Positions 13,617 to 21,483 are shown, counted from the first letter of the stretch. The stretch: 64,000 bases of DNA from Bog-473 sp963809825 (GCA_963809825.1 CAWELJ010000010.1:1-64000); one strand, 5' to 3'. The notes: generated by a model not told the origin, from the sequence alone. Program-made: numbers and translations.

Positions 13617-15889
13617 CAGCTCCCCGCCATGTCGACGACCGGCTTGTTCAAGGGCTTGCCACCCATGGAGCCGTAGAACGGTGCGTTGTAGGTGAAGATG
13701 CCGCCGTCGGTCGCCACGAAGCGGTAGCCCGACCCGCTCTTGTTGGCCTCCATGCCCACGATGGGGGCGTTGAGGTGCAGGCTGCCCGTCGACCCGTAGA
13801 ACGGCGCGCCGAACGAGAAGATGCCCCCGTCGGTGGCCACCTCCCAGTAGCCGCCCGTCTGCGAGTCGGTCGCCATGCCCACGATCGGGGAGTTCAGCGG
13901 CTTGCCGCCCATGGAGCCGAGGAAGCCCGCGTCGCCGTAGTTGAAGATGCCGCCGTCGGAGGCCACCAGCCAGTAGCCGTGGCCCGAGGGCGTGGGCGCC
14001 ATGCCGACGATGGGCCGGTTGAGATGGATGGACCCCGTGCTGCCGTAGAAGTTCGCGTCGCCGAAGTTGAAGATCCCCCCGTCGGTGGCCACCTCCCAGT
14101 AGCCGCCGCCGTCGGGCGTCGCCGCCATGCCGACGATGGGCGCGTTCAGCGGCTTGCCGCCCATGGAGCCGAAGAAGCCGGCGTTGCCGAAGTTGAAGAT
14201 CCCGCCGTCGGAGGCCACCTCCCAGTAGCCGCCGCCGTCGGTGGTGAGCGCCGAGGCCACCACCGGCCGGTTCAGGTGGATGCTCCCCGTCGATCCGCAG
14301 AACGGGATGTTGCCGTAGTCGAACACGCCGCCGTCAGACGCCGAGAGCAGGTAGCCGTTGGGGCCGCCGCTCGGCGCGTTGCACGGCACCTGAATCGACG
14401 CCGGAGGGGGGGTGCCGGCGTCACCGGTCAGCTGGGGGTCGTGGTGGAACTGCGGCCACGCGCCGTGCTCGTTCACGCTGGCGCCCGTTCCGTTGGTGTT
14501 GTCGATCTCCCAGTGGACGATCTTCCCGGTCAGGGAGCTGCCGATCAGGGTGTAGCCGGCGCCCGTGATGCCGATGTGCCCGTCGGGGTCGGCGGTCACC
14601 AGCGGCGAGCTCTGGAACCCGTCGCCTGCGCCGAGCGTCGCCACCTGCACGCCGGAGCGGCCGTCGAAGATGTCGATCCCGTTGCTCGTCGGCACGATGA
14701 CGTCCTGGTAGCCGCCGCCGGTGAGGTCGGCGGTCACGGGCGACCCGATCACCTTCCCGCTCGTGCCCGCCACCCACACGGGCGCGCCGTTGGTGCCGTT
14801 GAGGACGTAGACCGTCCCGGCGTCCGTCCCCTCGATCACGTCGAGCTGCCCGTTGCCCTGCACGTCGGCGAGGGCGGGCGAGTCGGCGGTGATGCCGTTC
14901 AAGGTCGCGCTCCAGGCCAGCCCGCAGCTCGTGTTGATGGCGAAGACCTTGTTCGAGTCCGAGGCGCCCCCGTAGTAGCTCCCGTCCCCGATGGCGATGC
15001 CGACCCCGCCCCCGGCGAGGAACTGGCCGACGGCCGGCGACGAGCGGTCGATGTTCTGGTTCGTGTCGTACTGGCAGTACAGCCCGCCGGCCGGGCTGCC
15101 CGTCCCGGCGTTGCCGGCGCTGGACAGGATCCGGATGTGACCGCCGTTGGCGTAGGTCTGCCCGTAGGCGGCGCCGGCGCTGGAGTCCCCGCCGCTGATG
15201 ATCTCGTTGTTGCCGTCGGCGTAGAGGTCGGCCACGGCGGCGGTCGAGAAGACGGAGTCGGCGGAGAACCACGGGAAACCGCCGAGCATGGCGCCGTTCC
15301 CCGCCCCCAGCGCGTAGGTGTTCTGCCCGAGCGATCCGGCCTCGACGCCATAGCCGCCGGCGTAGGCGGCGACGGTCATTCCCGCCGCCACGCCGGAGTG
15401 GGCGACGGGGTCGGTCCCGGGGTTCGTCTCCTGGACGTACCACTGGACGCCCCCGTTGGGCCCGATGGCGAAGTAGCCGCCCGACGTCGGGCTGGCGGCG
15501 TTGCCCCCGCCGACGTAGACGGTGTCGGTCCCGTTGGCGTTGATGGGCGCGACCGACGGCGACGAGGCGATGGGCGCGCCGGTGTAGTACGGCCAGCCGC
15601 CCACCGGACCTCCGCCGTTGACGTGGTAGGCGTACACCCATCCGGCGAGGTCGCCGACGACGACCGCGGGCTGCCCGTCGAGGTTCGCCACGTTGGGTGA
15701 GGACAGTGCGATCGGGTTGCCCGCGTCGCCGAGCGTCTGGCTCCACTTCTGCGTCGCGGTGAAGCCCGCCGTGTGGGGGAGCGAGGTGGCGCCGGCGGGT
15801 GCCGCCGGGACGGTGGCGGTCAGGGCCAGGGCGGCGGCCGCAGCCGCCATCGATGCCGTGAGGCAGAGCCTCGGCGCACGACTTCTCAC
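13616..15889 (-). CDS. Large secreted protein: beta-propeller-like domain plus GYWEVA repeats
   Basis: A 757-aa exported protein. The GTG start at 15889 has AGAGGAG just upstream and opens a Sec signal (VRSRAPRLCLTASM, then an Ala/Leu core ending PAAPAGA). Residues of about 45-480 contain repeated blades with D/N-rich loops (SPNVANLDGQPAVVVGD, TADLTGGGYQDVIVP) like FG-GAP/VCBS propellers. The last 250 aa are six repeats of about 40 aa with GYWEVA(S/T)DGGIFNFG and G-S-(T/M)-G. Such repeats are frequent in secreted proteins of Acidimicrobiia-like genomes; their ligand is unknown. Probably a cell-surface binding or adhesion protein. It is followed by the coupled DUF2510-like gene. Confidence 0.8.
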   Translation of the reverse strand: MRSRAPRLCLTASMAAAAAALALTATVPAAPAGATSLPHTAGFTATQKWSQTLGDAGNPIALSSPNVANLDGQPAVVVGDLAGWVYAYHVNGGGPVGGWPYYTGAPIASSPSVAPINANGTDTVYVGGGNAASPTSGGYFAIGPNGGVQWYVQETNPGTDPVAHSGVAAGMTVAAYAGGYGVEAGSLGQNTYALGAGNGAMLGGFPWFSADSVFSTAAVADLYADGNNEIISGGDSSAGAAYGQTYANGGHIRILSSAGNAGTGSPAGGLYCQYDTNQNIDRSSPAVGQFLAGGGVGIAIGDGSYYGGASDSNKVFAINTSCGLAWSATLNGITADSPALADVQGNGQLDVIEGTDAGTVYVLNGTNGAPVWVAGTSGKVIGSPVTADLTGGGYQDVIVPTSNGIDIFDGRSGVQVATLGAGDGFQSSPLVTADPDGHIGITGAGYTLIGSSLTGKIVHWEIDNTNGTGASVNEHGAWPQFHHDPQLTGDAGTPPPASIQVPCNAPSGGPNGYLLSASDGGVFDYGNIPFCGSTGSIHLNRPVVASALTTDGGGYWEVASDGGIFNFGNAGFFGSMGGKPLNAPIVGMAATPDGGGYWEVATDGGIFNFGDANFYGSTGSIHLNRPIVGMAPTPSGHGYWLVASDGGIFNYGDAGFLGSMGGKPLNSPIVGMATDSQTGGYWEVATDGGIFSFGAPFYGSTGSLHLNAPIVGMEANKSGSGYRFVATDGGIFTYNAPFYGSMGGKPLNKPVVDMAGS
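13619..14376 (-). repeat. Six alternating GYWEVA-type protein repeats
   Basis: Six tandem coding repeats of about 115-126 nt. They alternate strictly between units containing GSTGS(I/L)HLN and units containing GSMGGKPLN, giving an A-B-A-B-A-B order. Within each class the DNA is very similar, which suggests duplication of a two-unit block. Confidence 0.85.
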
Positions 15890-16151
15890 GTCACTCCTCT
15901 CACGTCGGGGGCAGGAGCCGACGCGGTCCCACTGGCAGTCCATCGGCATCGCGGCACGTGACCTTGAACGGTGGGCCCAGCGGGTCCACCCCCTCAGCCT
16001 CCCAGGTGGGGCGTCCGTCGCAGTGCCGTTGCGAACCGGGTCGGGCCAACGGGAGATGCAGGCCGGCGCCGGTTGCACCGGGGTTGTGGGTCCCGGTGCG
16101 CGGCCCCGCCGGCCCGTGGCCCCATGAAGCCATTTCCGGGGTCGCGCCGCC

Positions 16152-16200
16152 TACCATGCTGGCCGTGATCGGCTGGTCGACGACGCGGTTGGCGCGCTGA
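16152..16200 (+). promoter_or_regulatory. Promoter and short leader ORF before the penicillin-binding protein
   Basis: TACCAT (16152-16157) fits the actinobacterial -10 form TAnnnT. Seven bases later a GTG at 16165 opens an 11-residue frame, VIGWSTTRLAR, whose TGA (16198-16200) overlaps the ATG of the penicillin-binding protein. This may be a leaderless leader peptide coupled to the gene. The remainder of the 310-nt divergent region (15890-16199) shows no gene. Confidence 0.4.
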
Positions 16201-17759
16201 TGGGCCGGCGCATCCGCTGGCTCGGGGTCCTGCTCGTCGCCTGCCTGGGTCTGGTCCTCATCCAGCTGGTGAACATCCAGCTGGTGAGGGCGAAGCAGCT
16301 GCAGACCTCGCCGTTCAACCCCCGGATCGCCGTGCAGAAGGACAACAACGCCCGGGGCAACATCTACGCCGCCGACGGGACGCTCTTGGCGACGTCGGTG
16401 CCCAGGCCGGCCGGGACGAACAAGGTCGACTACCCCTACGACTACGTCCGCCAGTACCCCCAGGGTCAGCTCTATGCGGGCATCACCGGCTACGACTCGG
16501 TGGCGTACTACGGCACGACGGGGATCGAGGAGCAGTACGACTCCTTCCTGACCGCCCACCAGCAGCCGCCCCAGACGCTGAGCCAGCTGCTCTTCCGCGA
16601 GAAGTTGCCGACGGTGACCAACAACGTGACGCTCACCGTCCAGCCGAACCTGCAGCAGGCGGCCATGAACGCACTGACCACCCTGCCGCCGGGTGCCAAC
16701 AAGGACGGCGCGGTGGTGGTGCTCGATCCGAAGACCGGCGCCGTGCTGGCCATGGTCTCCAACCCGACCTTCGACCCCAACGCGCTGGTCAGCACATCCG
16801 TCCACGCCGAGAACCTGGCCTACTTCAGCTACGTCCAGAAGGACCACGAGGGGTACTTCCCGCTGCGCCCGATCGCCACCCGGGAGTTCTTCTTCCCCGG
16901 ATCCACGATGAAGGTGGTGACGTCGACCGCGGCCTACAACCTCAAGCCGTCCCTGGCGGGCTTCAACTACCCGGTGCAGCAGTGCCAGACGTTCCCCGAC
17001 TCCAACAAGCAGCTGTGCGACCAGAGTGGGCCCTGCGGCGGGACGATGGTCCAGATGCTCCCGTTCTCCTGTGACCCCGGGTACGGCGAGCTCGGGGTCC
17101 AAGAGGGCGTGGCGACGCTGCGCCAGCAGGCCCAGCTGTTCGGTTTCAACGCCGTGCCGCCCATCGACCTGCCCGGCGTCATCGCGTCGCCGCTGGTCTC
17201 GCTGCCCGCCAACGCGCAGGCCTTCCAGGCCTATACGGCCATCGGGCAGTTCGGCGTGCAGGACACGGCGCTGCAGAACGCCATGGTGGCGGCGGGCATC
17301 GCGAACGGGGGCCAGCTCATGACGCCGCACCTGATGTCGAGCATCCGCGACTCGCAGGGGCAGTCCGTGCAGTCGTACACCCCGAAGGCGATGGGCACGG
17401 TGGCGACATCGCAGGCGGCGCAGCAGGTCATCTCGCTCATGGAGGGCGTGGTCGCCAGCGGCACGGCGTCGGGCGTCGGCTTCCCCGGCTACCTGTGCGC
17501 CGCGGTCAAGACCGGCACCGCGCAGACGAGCCCGGGGCAGTCGGTCAACCACGACTGGATGATCGGGCTCGCCCCCGCCAACGACCCCAAGGTCGCGGTG
17601 GCGGTCGTCGTGCCGGACCAGAACATCAGCTCGGACGGCGCCGGGGTGGCGGGCCCGATCATGAAGGCCGTCCTCGAGGCGGCGCTGCCCCCGGGGTCGG
17701 TCAGCCAGCCCTGCAGCGTGCCGGGCCTGCCCGACTCGGCCTTCACCTCCGGGCACTGA
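16200..17759 (+). CDS. Class B penicillin-binding protein (PbpA/PBP2-like)
   Basis: A 519-aa peptidoglycan transpeptidase anchored by one N-terminal helix (WLGVLLVACLGLVLIQLV). The acyl-serine motif is PGSTMK (Ser near 235) and the KTG motif is VKTGTAQ (near 437). At the SxN position the sequence reads FSCDPGYGELG, so Asn appears to be replaced by Asp. An N-terminal region of about 130 aa corresponds to the pedestal domain. It would crosslink cell-wall peptides in the periplasm-like space, as PbpA does beside RodA or FtsW. Unlike the usual actinobacterial arrangement, no rodA, pknA or pknB neighbour is present. The ATG overlaps the stop of a short leader ORF. Confidence 0.88.
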   Translation: MGRRIRWLGVLLVACLGLVLIQLVNIQLVRAKQLQTSPFNPRIAVQKDNNARGNIYAADGTLLATSVPRPAGTNKVDYPYDYVRQYPQGQLYAGITGYDSVAYYGTTGIEEQYDSFLTAHQQPPQTLSQLLFREKLPTVTNNVTLTVQPNLQQAAMNALTTLPPGANKDGAVVVLDPKTGAVLAMVSNPTFDPNALVSTSVHAENLAYFSYVQKDHEGYFPLRPIATREFFFPGSTMKVVTSTAAYNLKPSLAGFNYPVQQCQTFPDSNKQLCDQSGPCGGTMVQMLPFSCDPGYGELGVQEGVATLRQQAQLFGFNAVPPIDLPGVIASPLVSLPANAQAFQAYTAIGQFGVQDTALQNAMVAAGIANGGQLMTPHLMSSIRDSQGQSVQSYTPKAMGTVATSQAAQQVISLMEGVVASGTASGVGFPGYLCAAVKTGTAQTSPGQSVNHDWMIGLAPANDPKVAVAVVVPDQNISSDGAGVAGPIMKAVLEAALPPGSVSQPCSVPGLPDSAFTSGH

Positions 17760-17809
17760 GCGCCCCCCGCACCCACCACCGCCCCGCGAGCCCGGTCCGG
17801 GCCGCCGTG

Positions 17810-17839
17810 TAGCATTACCTGCGTGTCTACGCAGATAGT
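17810..17839 (+). promoter_or_regulatory. Promoter and operator palindrome of the ArsR/CDF unit
   Basis: TAGCAT (17810-17815) fits a -10 box 7 nt before the GTG of the regulator, predicting a leaderless mRNA. Overlapping it, CTGCGT-GTCT-ACGCAG (17819-17834) is a perfect 6-4-6 inverted repeat, extendable to 11-bp arms with two mismatches. A repressor bound here would cover the transcription and translation starts, as expected for an autoregulated ArsR-type sensor. Confidence 0.6.
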
Positions 17840-18143
17840 TGAGAGCCCGGCCCGGGAGGAGTTCCGCTCCGCCGTCGGGATGCTCAAGCTCCTCGGCGAC
17901 GAGACGCGGCTGCGGGTCATCTGGGCCCTCCTCGAGGGCGAGCACCCGGTCAACGAGCTCGCCGAGCTGGTGGGTGCGCAGCCCGCCGCCGTCTCCCAGC
18001 ACCTGGCCAAGCTTCGCCTCGCCCGCCTCGTGCGCAGCCGGCGGGAGGGCAACCGGATCTTCTACGTGGTCGACGACGCCCACGTGCGCCGGCTCGTCGA
18101 GGAGGTGCTGTCCCACGCCGACCACGTGACGGCCCATGGGTGA
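17823..18143 (+). CDS. ArsR/SmtB-family metal-sensing repressor (CzrA-like)
   Basis: A 106-aa winged-helix repressor. LLGDETRLRVIWALL and PVNELAELVGAQPAAVSQHLAKL form the DNA-binding core. The C-terminal helix DDAHVRRLVEEVLSHADHV carries Asp-x-His, then ten residues, then His-x2-His, exactly the spacing of the alpha-5 zinc site of CzrA/SmtB-type sensors. It should release DNA when Zn(II) (or Co(II)) is bound. It overlaps the CDF transporter gene by 8 nt, so sensor and efflux pump are one unit. The start is a GTG inside the operator palindrome, with a -10 box 7 nt upstream and no ribosome site: probably leaderless. Confidence 0.92.
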   Translation: MSTQIVESPAREEFRSAVGMLKLLGDETRLRVIWALLEGEHPVNELAELVGAQPAAVSQHLAKLRLARLVRSRREGNRIFYVVDDAHVRRLVEEVLSHADHVTAHG

Positions 18144-19056
18144 CGGCCACCCCCATCCGCACGGACCCTCCCCGGTGGGGAGCGACCGGCGCGCCCTGGT
18201 CCTCGCCCTCGTGCTGCTGGTCGGCTTCATGGCTTTCGAGGTGGGCGCGGCCATCGCGTCCAATTCGCTGGTCCTCCTGGCCGACGCCGGCCACATGCTC
18301 GTCGACGTGGGTGCGATCGCCGGTTCGCTGATCGCGATCCGACTCGCCGCCCGCCCCGAGACCGGCTCGCACACCTACGGCATGAAGCGGGCGGAGATCC
18401 TGGCCGCCGCGGCCAACGGGGTCGCCCTCCTCATCGTCTCCGCGCTCGTGACCTACGACGCCGTCGTTCGCCTGGTGCACCCGTCGTCCGTCGACGGCGC
18501 GGTGCTCATCGTGGTGGCGGCGGTCGGCGTGGTGGTCAACCTGGCCGCCACGCTGTCGGTGTCCCGGGCGGACCGGCGGTCGCTGAACATGGAGGGCGCC
18601 TACCGCCACATCTTGACGGACCTCTACGCGTTCGTGGGCACCCTGATCGCCGGCATCGTGATCGTGGTCACCGGATTCGGCCGCGCCGACGCCATCGCAT
18701 CGTTGGTGGTGGTCGCCCTCATGCTGAAGGCGGCGGTGCAGCTGCTGCGGCCGGCGCTGCACATACTGCTCGAGGCGACGCCCGAGGACATCGACCTCGA
18801 GGAGGTGCGCCGCCACATCCTCGAGCTGCCCGAGGTGCAGTCGGTCCACGATCTGCACGCCTGGACCCTGACCTCGTCGCTGCCTATCCTCACGGCCCAC
18901 GTCGTGGTCACCGACGACTGCTTCACGACGGGGGAGGCCGGCCGCGTCCTCGACCATCTGCAGGACTGCCTGTCGGGCCACTTCGACGTCGCGCACTCGA
19001 CGCTGCAGTTCGAATCGGCCGGGCACATCGAGCACGAGCTCGGGGGCCACGCCTGA
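18136..19056 (+). CDS. Cation diffusion facilitator (zinc-type CDF transporter)
   Basis: A 306-aa CDF exporter with six membrane helices and a cytoplasmic C-terminal metal-binding domain of about 90 aa. The N-terminus is His-rich (GDGHPHPHG). Metal-site motifs are LLADAGHMLVD in helix II and HILTDLYAF in helix V (HxxxD in both), the pattern of zinc-transporting CDFs such as ZitB/CzcD. It would expel Zn(II) or a related divalent cation using the proton gradient. It overlaps the ArsR sensor gene, whose zinc-type alpha-5 site supports the same metal. The C-terminal domain retains His residues (DLHAW, HFDVAHS). Confidence 0.92.
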   Translation: MGDGHPHPHGPSPVGSDRRALVLALVLLVGFMAFEVGAAIASNSLVLLADAGHMLVDVGAIAGSLIAIRLAARPETGSHTYGMKRAEILAAAANGVALLIVSALVTYDAVVRLVHPSSVDGAVLIVVAAVGVVVNLAATLSVSRADRRSLNMEGAYRHILTDLYAFVGTLIAGIVIVVTGFGRADAIASLVVVALMLKAAVQLLRPALHILLEATPEDIDLEEVRRHILELPEVQSVHDLHAWTLTSSLPILTAHVVVTDDCFTTGEAGRVLDHLQDCLSGHFDVAHSTLQFESAGHIEHELGGHA

Positions 19057-19065
19057 CGATGCGGG

Positions 19066-19320
19066 TCGGGTGCTCGTCCACCCTCCGTCGACCACCAGCG
19101 TGTGTCCGGTGACGTAGCTCGACGCGTCCGAGGCCAGGAACAAGAGCGGGCCGTCGCGCGCGGTAGATCTGCGTGGCGACCAGGCAGGGTGGCACGATCC
19201 GGCCATCTTGGAACTGCACGTTGTCGTCGAGGGTCGCCGCGGCGAACTGCCGGACCAGCTCCGGGCCGAGAGGGAGCGCAAGGGGACCGACGCGGTCTCC
19301 GGCCAAATCGGGTTTCTCAT
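19066..19320 (-). pseudogene. Fused remnants of a MaoC-like dehydratase and an SDR
   Basis: On the minus strand, 19320-19155 encodes what looks like the N-terminus of a MaoC-type hydratase (VRQFAAATLDDN, then RIVPPCLVATQIYRA). From 19155 to 19066, in another frame, comes a clear SDR C-terminus (LFLASDASSYVTGHTLVVDGG). The MaoC part lacks its C-terminal half and the SDR lacks everything before its last 35 aa, so a deletion seems to have joined two degraded genes. No complete reading frame exists here. The recognition of the SDR end is firm; the MaoC part is weaker. Confidence 0.55.
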
Positions 19321-19387
19321 GATGATCACCGGACGGATGGGCAATTGGACCCTGGACCTCGCGGTGGACCGAGCGCATACTGATGGC

Positions 19388-19655
19388 GCGGGATCCGACA
19401 GGGTTCCGAAAGGAGGCGCTTATGCGATGTCGGCATGAAGGGCCGTCCTGAGAACGGATGGAAGAAGGATTGACCGGGAAAGATCCCGGTAGGCCCGGAG
19501 AGAGCAACGGCAAGCAGCTCGAAGGAAGAGCGTTGCGACGCCAAGGGCAAGGACGCCCCGACCGGTAGCCATTTCCCGAGCAATCCGTCCTCGGAGTACA
19601 AGTGAGGAAGGCGCCCGATCCCCGAGAGTTCGTGGGACGGGCGCTTTCGCGTCCA
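19388..19655 (+). ncRNA. Candidate structured RNA, class not identified
   Basis: About 265 nt between degraded genes and the convergent RNA methyltransferase gene, with no good ORF but dense complementarity. Helices seen: CCGACA 19395-19400 with TGTCGG 19428-19433, enclosing TTCC-GAAA-GGAG (19404-19415); CCGT/ACGG (19443-19457); a long-range GGATTG 19467-19472 with CAATCC 19581-19586 closing a junction; inside it ACCGGG/CCCGGT (19473-19490), GCAACG/CGTTGC (19504-19536) and GGGC/GCCC (19545-19558); then TCCTC/GAGGA (19588-19608) and a terminator-like hairpin. Loops are purine-rich on the plus strand, favouring that orientation. A CATACT at 19376-19381 could be the -10 box. It does not clearly match a family I can name; no gene lies downstream in the same direction, so a free-standing RNA is likelier than a riboswitch. 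Confidence 0.5.
19611..19647 (+). terminator. Strong hairpin at the end of the structured RNA
   Basis: GCGCCCGATCCC (19611-19622) pairs with GGGACGGGCGC (19634-19644), with a one-base bulge and an 11-nt loop, followed by TTT. The U-tract is short, so it may be a weak intrinsic terminator. It could also serve the methyltransferase gene reading in from the other side. Confidence 0.5.
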
Positions 19656-19700
19656 GGCACGGAGGTCAGCCGAAATGACCCCACTGCGTCGCCGTGGCGG

Positions 19701-20969
19701 CTATGTCGAAACCGGGGGCGGCTCGATGGCGGCCACCAGCTCCACGTGCTCGGTCATGGGGAAGATGTCGAAGGCGCGCAGCTCGGCGAGGCGCCAGCCC
19801 TCGTCGAGCAGGACGCGCAGGTCGCGGGCGAACGAGGCCGGGTCGCAGGCGACGTAGACGATCCTGCGCAGCGTCGCCGCGCCCGTGGCGAGGGCCCGGG
19901 TCACGTCCGTGCCGGCACCCTCGCGGGCGGGGTCGAGCACGACGACGTCGGGGTCACCCAGCGCGGTCGCCACCAGCCGGGGCGTCACCTCGGCCCGGGT
20001 GACCCGCAGATTGGTGAGGCCGGCCGCGTTGTGCTGCGCGTCGGCACAGGCCCGTGCGTCGCGTTCGACCGCGAGGACCGAGCCCTCTGGGCCTGCGGCC
20101 TCGGCCAGCGCGACAGCGAAGAGCCCGGCGCCCGCGTAGAGATCGGCGATCCGCGCGCCGCTGCAGTCGCCGACCATGGCCAGGACCGCGTCAAGCAGCG
20201 CCGCGGCGGCGCCGGTGTGGACCTGCCAGAAGACACCCGCCGAGATCCGGTACGTGCGCCCGTGCACCTCGGCGTGCACGGCGCCGGGCGGGCGCACCAC
20301 CCTGCGGCGCACCACGAGGCCGGTGGCGCCCACCTCGGGCAGACGCGGCGCGGCGCGGCCGCGGGACGTCACCGAGACGAAGGCCTCGCCGGGCGAGTCG
20401 CCCGTGACGACCTCGAGCTCCGTGGCGCCCGGCCACCGGGCGGCCAGCGCGCCGGTGGCGGCCACGGCAGGAGCGGCGATGGGGCAGTCGTCCACCAGTT
20501 CGAGGTCGTGGGAGCGGTGCCGGCGGAAGCCGACCGCGCCGTTCCCGTCCACCGCCACGCGCACCCGGTTGCGCCAGCGCAGCCCGGCGTCGTCGCCCTC
20601 GACGGGTTCGACCTCCGCGGCACGCTCGATGCCGGCGACGCGAGCCAGCTGCTCGGTGACGCGGAACGCCTTGAGCCGGCGCTGCGCGCCGAGCTCCACA
20701 TGCTGGAAGTCACACCCCCCGCAGCGCCCCGGGCCGGCGTGGGGGCACGGTGGCGGGACGCGGTCGGGCGAAGGCGCCAGGATCTCCACGGCGTCGGCCC
20801 TCAGGTATTTCGAGGTCGTGGCGGTGACCCGGGCGAGCACCCGCTCACCCGGGACGGAGTGGCGCACGAAGACGACCCGCCCGTCAGGTGCCCGCCCCAC
20901 GCAGCCGCCCCCGGCGGCGACCGCGCCCACCTCGAGCTCCAGGAGTGTGCCGTCGCCGGTGGCAGCCAT
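19701..20969 (-). CDS. Class I SAM-dependent RNA methyltransferase (TrmA/RlmD type)
   Basis: A 422-aa RNA (uracil-5-) methyltransferase. An N-terminal TRAM-like segment (residues 1-55) is followed by the iron-sulfur cysteine cluster CPHAGPGRCGGCDFQH (about 73-88), the SAM site DLYAGAGLFAVALAE, a DPAREG motif and the catalytic cysteine in YVACDPASFARD (Cys375), with MTEHVELV carrying the general base near the end. It methylates uridine in tRNA or 23S rRNA; which one cannot be told. The ATG is chosen because TACGCT lies 6 nt upstream as a -10 box and no ribosome site exists, so the mRNA is probably leaderless. Confidence 0.88.
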   Translation of the reverse strand: MAATGDGTLLELEVGAVAAGGGCVGRAPDGRVVFVRHSVPGERVLARVTATTSKYLRADAVEILAPSPDRVPPPCPHAGPGRCGGCDFQHVELGAQRRLKAFRVTEQLARVAGIERAAEVEPVEGDDAGLRWRNRVRVAVDGNGAVGFRRHRSHDLELVDDCPIAAPAVAATGALAARWPGATELEVVTGDSPGEAFVSVTSRGRAAPRLPEVGATGLVVRRRVVRPPGAVHAEVHGRTYRISAGVFWQVHTGAAAALLDAVLAMVGDCSGARIADLYAGAGLFAVALAEAAGPEGSVLAVERDARACADAQHNAAGLTNLRVTRAEVTPRLVATALGDPDVVVLDPAREGAGTDVTRALATGAATLRRIVYVACDPASFARDLRVLLDEGWRLAELRAFDIFPMTEHVELVAAIEPPPVST

Positions 20970-21135
20970 GGGGGCAGCGTACGGTGGGCCACCGGGAAGG
21001 ATGGGAGCAGAAGGGCGTGGCGGCCGGCCCCGGCAGGCGCCGGGCGGCACCCGGGTCAAGATTTTCCCGCCGAGGTGTCGATCCGGGCGGGCGCCGATCG
21101 TCGTAGGAGCGACACCCACCCAACCAGGAGGACCG

Positions 21136-21483
21136 ATGCGATACCTGTTGATGATTGCAGTCGATGAGAGCGCCAGCACCCAGACACCCGAAGAGGACGG
21201 CGAGCAGATGGCGCCGGAGTACGCGGCCTTCGCCAAGGAGATGGCCGAGCGGGGCGTACTGCTCGGCGGGGAGCGCCTCCGCCTGACGAGCGACGCCACC
21301 ACCGTCAAGGTGCGCAACGGTGAGGTCCTCGCCACCGACGGGCCGTTCGCCGAGACCAAGGAGCAGCTGGCGGGCTACTTCGTCGTCGACTGCAAGGACC
21401 TCGACGAGGCCATCGAGGTGGCAGCCAAGATCCCCGGCGCGCAGCACGGGTCGGTAGAGGTGAGGCCGATCTGGGAGATGTGA
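21136..21483 (+). CDS. DGPF-type YCII-related protein
   Basis: A 115-aa small alpha/beta protein of the YCII/DGPF family: MRYLLMIAV at the start, then GVLLGGERL and the name-giving LATDGPFAETKEQLAGYFVVD. Members are ferredoxin-like dimers of uncertain activity and are very often encoded next to ECF42-group sigma factors. Here the next gene is such a sigma factor and overlaps this one by 4 nt. AGGAGG stands 5 nt before the ATG, which fixes the start. A role as a regulatory partner or as part of a stress response is inferred from the pairing. Confidence 0.9.
   Translation: MRYLLMIAVDESASTQTPEEDGEQMAPEYAAFAKEMAERGVLLGGERLRLTSDATTVKVRNGEVLATDGPFAETKEQLAGYFVVDCKDLDEAIEVAAKIPGAQHGSVEVRPIWEM

Noticed and set aside
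13775..15700. A 641-codon open frame antisense to the secreted repeat protein
   Set aside because: It is valine/arginine/glycine-rich with no family motif, and arises from the GC-rich third positions of the real gene on the other strand.
19500..19580. A c-di-GMP-I (GEMM) or glycine riboswitch
   Set aside because: Short stretches look alike, but the conserved order of the aptamer cores is not present and no downstream gene is oriented to be controlled.
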